Origin: Dillenia suffruticosa
Lineage: Eukaryota; Streptophyta; Magnoliopsida; Dilleniales; Dilleniaceae
Direction of reading: 5' to 3'
Length of the DNA: 64,000 nt
Assembly: GCA_033439265.1 (NCBI GenBank)
Contig: JAVTVX010000016.1
Coordinates: 2,586,501-2,650,500 of the forward strand
Positions 58,326 to 64,000 of the stretch are shown piece by piece (the first letter of the stretch is position 1; the number at the start of each line of letters is the position of its first letter). The notes under the pieces were generated by a model, which was not told where the DNA came from, did no database searches, and saw only the letters and a list, made by a program, of their open reading frames with translations. The position numbers and the translations under genes are program-made.

Positions 58326-61300
58326 TTAGCAACTGATAATATCACGATCTATCTTCACATAGGGGATGAGGGCAAGGTGGGGCCAATACACACCTTGCTT
58401 CTTCCCCTTCTTCGAGTTTAAGCACTTTGGGGCTAGCAGTGGACATCCACTGATCTCCAGTCTCAAGAGTGTGGGAGGGAGGCCTGTCTCTGGCAAGCGC
58501 AGTAGCTTTGCGCAAGACTCGATCCGTAGAACCTCTAGAGAGGTGAGGTTCAGGAGGCCTGTCTCTGGCAAGTGCTGTAGCTCCGGGCAATATTTGATTG
58601 CTAGTTCCTTAAGAGAGGTGAGGCTCAGGAGGCCTGTCTCTAGCAATTGCTGTAGCTTTGGGCATTTGCTGATCTCTAGTTCCTGAAGAGAGGTGACGTT
58701 TAGAAGGCCTGGGGATGATATTGATCCCAAATTGGAGAGATTCCATATGGTAAGAGAGGTTAGGGAAGGAGGCAAGACTAGAAATTGGTCCTTAATCAAA
58801 GCCTCGCTGGGTCCAAAATGCCCAAGGTTGGGAGGCAAACGCAAACCAAGGAGTGGACAATTTGAGATTTCCAAGGCACGAAAACCAAGGAGTGGAAAAT
58901 TTGAGATTTCCAAGGTACCAAGTGAAGTGAGGTCATGCATGTTATTCGGTAAGGACTTGAGATTTGGGCAATCCATGATATAAAGATATCGAAGATTTGG
59001 GGTGGGCAAGCCTGTGACCGGAAACGTTTCTATTCCCTCACATTCCGCTACTTGCAAACATCTGAGATCGGTGAGAGTATGGAGGCATTCTGGCAAGCTT
59101 TTCAGTTTCGGATATGTATAGAACCCTAGGTCGTCAATGGAGGTAGATTCGATTAACATCTCCTCCGAAACCGACTCCAATTTTGGACAATTATGGATCC
59201 GAAGCCTCTTAAGAGTTGTAGGCAGCTGACGGCTTGGAAAGGACTCGAGCGATTCACAATCTTGTATGTCCAGCTTCTCAACATTTCTCAACCACTGATT
59301 GCCCGAAATCGAAGTTAGTGATGGACATCCTGTTATATATAAAGATTCAAGACCAAAACCCGATGATGCCAATGAACAAGTGCTATTACTCCCTTCTGTT
59401 ACACATCTCAATGCCTCACAATCTTGAATATCAAGGATCCTCAGCATCAAAGGCAATTCCAGATATACAAGCTTTGCGCAGTTCCAGATATACAACTTCT
59501 TAAGAGACGCAAGCATGTGCAAGCCATTTGACATCCTCTCCAACTCCGAACAGTTATTTACCATTAGTTCTTCAACATTCGGAAGGAAAAACTCATCAGG
59601 TAGAAAGCCAAGCCCAGAAATTTCCACAATGGAGAGAGTTTTAAGCGAGGCGAGCTCAATGTTGCTGCCTCTGATTATGGCGTCAGAACAACCCCACAAT
59701 GCTAGTCTCTGAAGATGACTAGCTGTTGAATTAAGCCTCGAAAGTGGAAATACCAACAATGGGCATTCATAAATCTCAAGGCATATGAGCTTAGCAAAAC
59801 TGGTATCTGGCAAAGACCAATCTACCCATTTGGTCATATTCCGAAATTGTAGGGACTCCAAGGATGGGAATGGAGATGATTGAGAAGAGTGAGAGGCATC
59901 AGCATGGCTAGAACAGAATTCCCAACCCACACTTTCTACTTCATCCATATCCATAATTTTCAGCCTTCTAAGTGATGGCAGCTGACCCAGACACGGCAGC
60001 TTTTTGCACTTTTTACACCCATCAAGCCGAAGGTCCACTAATCCGGAGAAAGACGGATCCCCTATCCAACTTGGAAAACTCAACCCACCATAGGACCAAA
60101 TTTCAAGTTCTTTCAAACTTCCTGAATGCGGCTTGAGCGAGTCTAAGACTTGGAATTCATTTGCATCATTTCTAGAATCATCCTCAAAATCTTGACCCCA
60201 ATGCAACTTTAACCGGCGGAGCCTCTTCTTTTCCTTCAACTTGGCTGCACTTGCCTCCCGGATGTGAACTACATTATGCAAATCTAGAATGGAAATTTCA
60301 CCACCAATGTGATTCAAGCATCCCAGTTCACCCAGACCCAAACCGCTACTTTTGCCCACAGTAAACTTGCTCAAAGTCTGAAGGTATTTTAGATGTCCTA
60401 ATCCTGCTGGTAGCTCTCGTAAATTTATTGTACCTCTTATATCAAGATGTCGAAGATTTGTTAGGTCATGGATGCTGGTGGGTAGCTGACGAAGATATTC
60501 ACAATCCTTTAAAATCAAAGTTTGCAAATAAAACAACGAACACAAGGATTGGGGAAAATACCTGATTTTGGTAAAAGACAAATTCAGGTAGCGAAGATGT
60601 TTCAAACCAGCAATAGAATCTGGTAATTCACTAATTTGATATCCACTTAAAGAGAGCACCCTTAGGAACTTCAGTTGTGAAAATAAATCTTGCAATACAT
60701 TGATGCTAATGTAGGCCTCATGATAAAAAGCAACACTAATTGGCGTTGGGAGGAAGGTTCGCAGACTCCTTATATTATGGAAAACTTCAAATCTCTTGGA
60801 GTGCTCATGGGACTTGCGAGTGTACGAAGAATGGCGAGCGCTACCAATCTTTTCAAGCCTTTCATTGTCCCCCGAGATTTCATCCAACCTGATGCAAGTT
60901 TCTTCTGCCACAATCTGAGACAGATCATGAACCATATCATGCATAATAAAATAGGATGAATCGCGCCCTGAATTTTGGAAAAGCGATCTTGCCAGTAGAT
61001 CTTGAAAATATTCAAAGCCTAAGTCTTCAATTTGCTTATTTCCTTTTTGTTGGCCCAAATATCCCTCTGCCATCCATAAGAGTATCAACTCATCCCTATC
61101 AAATTCATAGTCCTTTGGGAAGATGGAGCAATATGCAAAGCACCGTTTCAGATGAGAAGAAAGATGGTGGTAGCTCAATCTAAGAGCCGGAATAATGCCA
61201 CATCTTTCTTCCGGAATTTCCCATATTTTGCTAGTCAAAATATTTTCCCACGCACGAGGATCATAGTTATTGTGCAAGAGACCTCCAAGTGCATTTGCTG

Positions 61301-62429
61301 CCAAAGGCAAACCTTTGCATCTTCTAGCGATTTCTTCCCCTATTGGTTTGAGATCTGGGTGGGAATCGAAACTTGTTTGCCCTAAGGCTCGTTGTGCAAG
61401 TAAACACAAACAATCATTGTCAGACAGCTCTTGTAACTTATGAGCAGAAACATTACGCATGTTTTTGGCAACAGTTTCGCTACGAGTGGTGACAATTATT
61501 GCACTGCCAGGAGCTCCTACTTTAAAAGGGCGACAAAGAAGATCACAATCACCATCATTTTCGTTCCAAATATCGTCTAAAACAATAAAGAACTTCTTTT
61601 TCGATAGCCTCTCCTTCAACTTCTCTTGGAGCAGGTTTAAATCTTTGTGATCACAATTTTCAACGCCAACTTGCCTCAAAATCGAGGCTGTAACACCAAT
61701 AACATCAAAATCATCTGAAACACATGCCCAAGACTTCATATCAAACTCCTCCTTCACTCTTTCATCATTGTAAATTAGTTGAGCAAGAGTGGTCTTCCCT
61801 ATGCCTCCCAGACCAAATATGGGAATCACGCGAACTCCTGAAGCACTAGTATTTCCGCCCAACAACAATTGCAGAAGTGCTTCTTTATCATTTTGCCTCC
61901 CAAAAACATCACTTTCCTCCACCAAAGAAGTTGTGGGAAGCCTTTCTTGTTTCTTGTTGGGCCGCCCAGAAACATCGAGAGCCAGGTCGCCCTTCTGCTT
62001 TAAAAGTTGTTCCAATCTTGCAGTGATCTCTTTGATCTTGGACTTCATGGTGGAATGAAATGCAAGATTTCTTGGAGTGAAACTAGTACAATAGACAGGG
62101 ATGAGACTGCAGATCTTGCTCGTACTAGCACGAGACTCCTCCATGTACTTGCGCCACAGCGCTTCATACTGAAACTCGTCCAAAATGTCCTCAGCATCAA
62201 AAGCCAGATCTCTGAGCTCGCCCAACCAGATCTTCACAGCCTTGTTGGTAACTTTCTTCTCTTCTGCATCAGTTAGGAGTGCTTGAAGTAATCCCAGCTG
62301 CTTCTCCCATTTCTTGAGGGCTATCAGAAGTTGCTCTTCACGAGCAAAGTTCAGCAATTCTGAGGAGATCAACTTGTTGATCAGCAGCTCAATTGCAGCA
62401 CCAACGATGGACTCTACAACAAATGACAT
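58326..62429 (-). CDS. CC-NBS-LRR disease resistance protein, RPP13-like-1 type (CNL 2)
   Basis: It is the 1367-aa paralogue of CNL 1, also intronless and complete. The coiled coil has AFDAEDILDEF at 76-86. The NB-ARC has GLGGIGKTT (206-214, Lys212), FFIVLDDIW, CKGLPLAANALGGLL (Ala-Asn where CNL 1 has Ala-Lys), CFAYCSIFPKDY and MHDMVHDL (MHD 496-498). LRRs run to the WPHLALIPYVKID tail. The N-terminal half is very close to CNL 1; the distal LRRs differ more. A 39-bp in-frame tandem duplication (58844-58921) adds 13 residues around ALEISNCPLLGLR. All ATP-binding motifs are present. Like CNL 1 it is expected to act as a cytoplasmic receptor or helper; its ligand is unknown. Confidence 0.97.
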   Translation of the reverse strand: MSFVVESIVGAAIELLINKLISSELLNFAREEQLLIALKKWEKQLGLLQALLTDAEEKKVTNKAVKIWLGELRDLAFDAEDILDEFQYEALWRKYMEESRASTSKICSLIPVYCTSFTPRNLAFHSTMKSKIKEITARLEQLLKQKGDLALDVSGRPNKKQERLPTTSLVEESDVFGRQNDKEALLQLLLGGNTSASGVRVIPIFGLGGIGKTTLAQLIYNDERVKEEFDMKSWACVSDDFDVIGVTASILRQVGVENCDHKDLNLLQEKLKERLSKKKFFIVLDDIWNENDGDCDLLCRPFKVGAPGSAIIVTTRSETVAKNMRNVSAHKLQELSDNDCLCLLAQRALGQTSFDSHPDLKPIGEEIARRCKGLPLAANALGGLLHNNYDPRAWENILTSKIWEIPEERCGIIPALRLSYHHLSSHLKRCFAYCSIFPKDYEFDRDELILLWMAEGYLGQQKGNKQIEDLGFEYFQDLLARSLFQNSGRDSSYFIMHDMVHDLSQIVAEETCIRLDEISGDNERLEKIGSARHSSYTRKSHEHSKRFEVFHNIRSLRTFLPTPISVAFYHEAYISINVLQDLFSQLKFLRVLSLSGYQISELPDSIAGLKHLRYLNLSFTKIRYFPQSLCSLFYLQTLILKDCEYLRQLPTSIHDLTNLRHLDIRGTINLRELPAGLGHLKYLQTLSKFTVGKSSGLGLGELGCLNHIGGEISILDLHNVVHIREASAAKLKEKKRLRRLKLHWGQDFEDDSRNDANEFQVLDSLKPHSGSLKELEIWSYGGLSFPSWIGDPSFSGLVDLRLDGCKKCKKLPCLGQLPSLRRLKIMDMDEVESVGWEFCSSHADASHSSQSSPFPSLESLQFRNMTKWVDWSLPDTSFAKLICLEIYECPLLVFPLSRLNSTASHLQRLALWGCSDAIIRGSNIELASLKTLSIVEISGLGFLPDEFFLPNVEELMVNNCSELERMSNGLHMLASLKKLYIWNCAKLVYLELPLMLRILDIQDCEALRCVTEGSNSTCSLASSGFGLESLYITGCPSLTSISGNQWLRNVEKLDIQDCESLESFPSRQLPTTLKRLRIHNCPKLESVSEEMLIESTSIDDLGFYTYPKLKSLPECLHTLTDLRCLQVAECEGIETFPVTGLPTPNLRYLYIMDCPNLKSLPNNMHDLTSLGTLEISNFPLLGFRALEISNCPLLGLRLPPNLGHFGPSEALIKDQFLVLPPSLTSLTIWNLSNLGSISSPGLLNVTSLQELEISKCPKLQQLLETGLLSLTSLKELAIKYCPELQHLPETGLLNLTSLEVLRIESCAKLLRLPETGLPPTLLRLEISGCPLLAPKCLNSKKGKKQGVYWPHLALIPYVKIDRDIISC

Positions 62430-62610
62430 ACTTCTTTCAGGAGTGGACAGAGAATTTCAGAGAGAGAGAGAGATGGGGCCGGCCAGGCTGGATTGTGTTA
62501 ACGCAAGAGGGACGCGGGGAATTGAGAAACTCCTTCCGACGAAGGTTTACAGATTTTCTTTTTTTTTTCCCTATACAATTCGGGGGGGTAGACATTTCCC
62601 TTGTGTTTTG

Positions 62611-62620
62611 TATTTATATA
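62611..62620 (-). promoter_or_regulatory. Possible TATA box of CNL 2
   Basis: TATATAAATA on the minus strand lies about 180 bp upstream of the CNL 2 ATG. The leader between contains a short GA repeat. It is supported by position and consensus only. Confidence 0.4.
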
Positions 62621-62699
62621 CGATAATGCCATCGCCAGCAGAAAACCACGACGCTTCATCGCGTCATGAGCACGCAGCGGGCGGATTTTCTTACTCGTT

Positions 62700-64000
62700 A
62701 ACAAAAAACGTTTTTCTAGGAGATTAAAATTTTGATTTCATTTAAAAAACAAATGTACACAAAAAAAAAAAAAAAAAAAAAAACAAAAAATGAGAAATTG
62801 GGAATTAAAAAAAAAATCTAGAAATTTACTAATTGAAGTGTTTCTTGCGTAAAAATGATATTAGTTAAATTTATAAATTTTTTAAAATATCTTAAATGTT
62901 TGAAACTTATAGGTTTAAAAAATTTGTTTGATAATTTTTTTAAATAGTTTATAAATTCTAAAAATGAAATATTTAAAATTTAAAAACTGTTTGATATCCC
63001 AGCTTTTTTTAAATAATTTATTAGGTATTTTATTTTGACTAAATACCTTTCATTAATATTTTATTATCTAAATAATATAAATTATTTTAAAGATATTTTA
63101 ATAACTTATTTTGAATTTAATTTAGGAACTTATAAACTTCAAAATTATTATATAAATCTAAAAAATTATAAATTGATTAAGATATATTTAGGGAGATCAA
63201 CCGAAAGATATTGAAAAAATATTTTAATGAAATTTATTAGATGTTGCTAATGAATATAAGAAAAAAAAAAATATATATATATATATATAAGATTTGTTGG
63301 GTAAGCAACAAAAGAAAAACTTGGTACAAGAAATAACTTGTAAGTGGGTATGTGAAATATTAAATTTAATAAGAGTAAAACTATTTTTTGTAAACAAAGT
63401 AATCATGGGATTATTGTCATTTTTGAAAACTATAGAGGGTTACTTGGCAAAAATGAAAATTAAAGGTGTGAATCGTGGTTTATCAAGTTAGATCATAAGC
63501 CTCTTCTCCAAGGTAAGAGTCATATTTGGTATTTTTAACCAAAAAATGGTCCATCAAGTTATCATCAACCCATTCTCTTAGCCATCAAGACACGTGTCAA
63601 AAAGAAGCAAAAAATTGAAGAAACGGCCGACAACTTTCATTAAAGTAAAATGTCTCAAGCATCCACAAAAGGCAAAAGCATTGATGCGGCAAGCAAGGAC
63701 AAACGGGGCAGGCAGACAAGGACGATTATTCAAAATCTTTTTCAAGCACTACGGATTCGGACTTCAATGTATTATGTAATATAAATTATTTTCCCATTTT
63801 TTAAGTTTATTTTTCTCTGATGCATGCCAAACTAGGGTCATTTTTTATTGCATTAAATCATCAATCCATTCTTCAAAAGACTGTTCATATATACATTACA
63901 TGGGGCAAAGCCAAACACAAGATTGATAAATATATACATGGAAAACACAGAGTGAACATAATCATCATCATGACCTTCCAGAAAATACATGGGCAAAAGG
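62700..64000. other. Upstream region of CNL 2
   Basis: It has an A run (62760-62783), a TA microsatellite (63270-63288) and 63290-63425 shared with the CNL 1 flank. No gene recognised; a 61-codon basic open frame at 63594-63779 is unassigned. Confidence 0.4.

Larger units (their letters stand above)
54449..63432 (-). repeat. Segmental duplication, unit 2
   Basis: It pairs with 31365-38265. It is about 2 kb longer, mainly because of the CACTA-like insertion at 56346-57949 and a different CNL 5' flank. Confidence 0.85.

Overview
The window is plant nuclear DNA, almost certainly from a eudicot. It is AT-rich, has spliced genes with GT/AG introns, and holds two intronless RPP13-like-1 type CC-NBS-LRR genes, plant-type SINEs, a CACTA-like transposon family and Ty3/gypsy LTRs of the long Tekay/Del kind. 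No prokaryotic features, CRISPR arrays, rRNA or true tRNA genes were found. The species cannot be named from the sequence.

Layout. (1) 1-7442, minus strand: three exons of a glutamine:fructose-6-phosphate aminotransferase (GFAT) gene. The most upstream one is cut off exactly where a CACTA-like end begins (7443). (2) 8446-23565, plus strand: a decayed RETICULATA-RELATED (DUF3411) gene with recognisable first and last exons. Its introns hold a SINE, a 2.5-kb CACTA-like element (10140-12628, TSD CCA) and a broken Ty3/gypsy element with two LTRs (13415-22570, TSD TGTGT). (3) 25433-30016, plus strand: a five-exon SixA-like phosphohistidine phosphatase / histidine-phosphatase-superfamily gene. One base too many in a T run of exon 2 breaks the frame. 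Its third intron holds a 437-bp Mutator-type MITE (9-bp TSD) built almost wholly of short hairpins. (4) 31365-38265 and 54449-63432, minus strand: a direct segmental duplication. Each copy carries one complete CNL resistance gene (1360 and 1367 aa) and, about 2 kb beyond its stop, a relic of the LRR region of another CNL. (5) 38265-54449: a gene-poor spacer between the copies. It has tandem repeats, a CACTA-like fragment, a minisatellite, a SINE, a solo LTR (50140-52802, TSD TGCTG) sitting inside a hAT-like element, and a copia relic ending at the duplication border.

How it works together. The only genes that look intact are the two CNLs, predicted cytoplasmic immune receptors. The three other host genes are truncated or frame-broken and read as a decaying segment next to an evolving resistance cluster.

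The most unusual material is mobile. One is a CACTA-like family whose members carry a tRNA-like module next to a GC-rich block inside arrays of 'TTTAGCGACGAAAA' subterminal repeats. Another is the hairpin-saturated MITE. The third is a set of SINEs with textbook target-site duplications.
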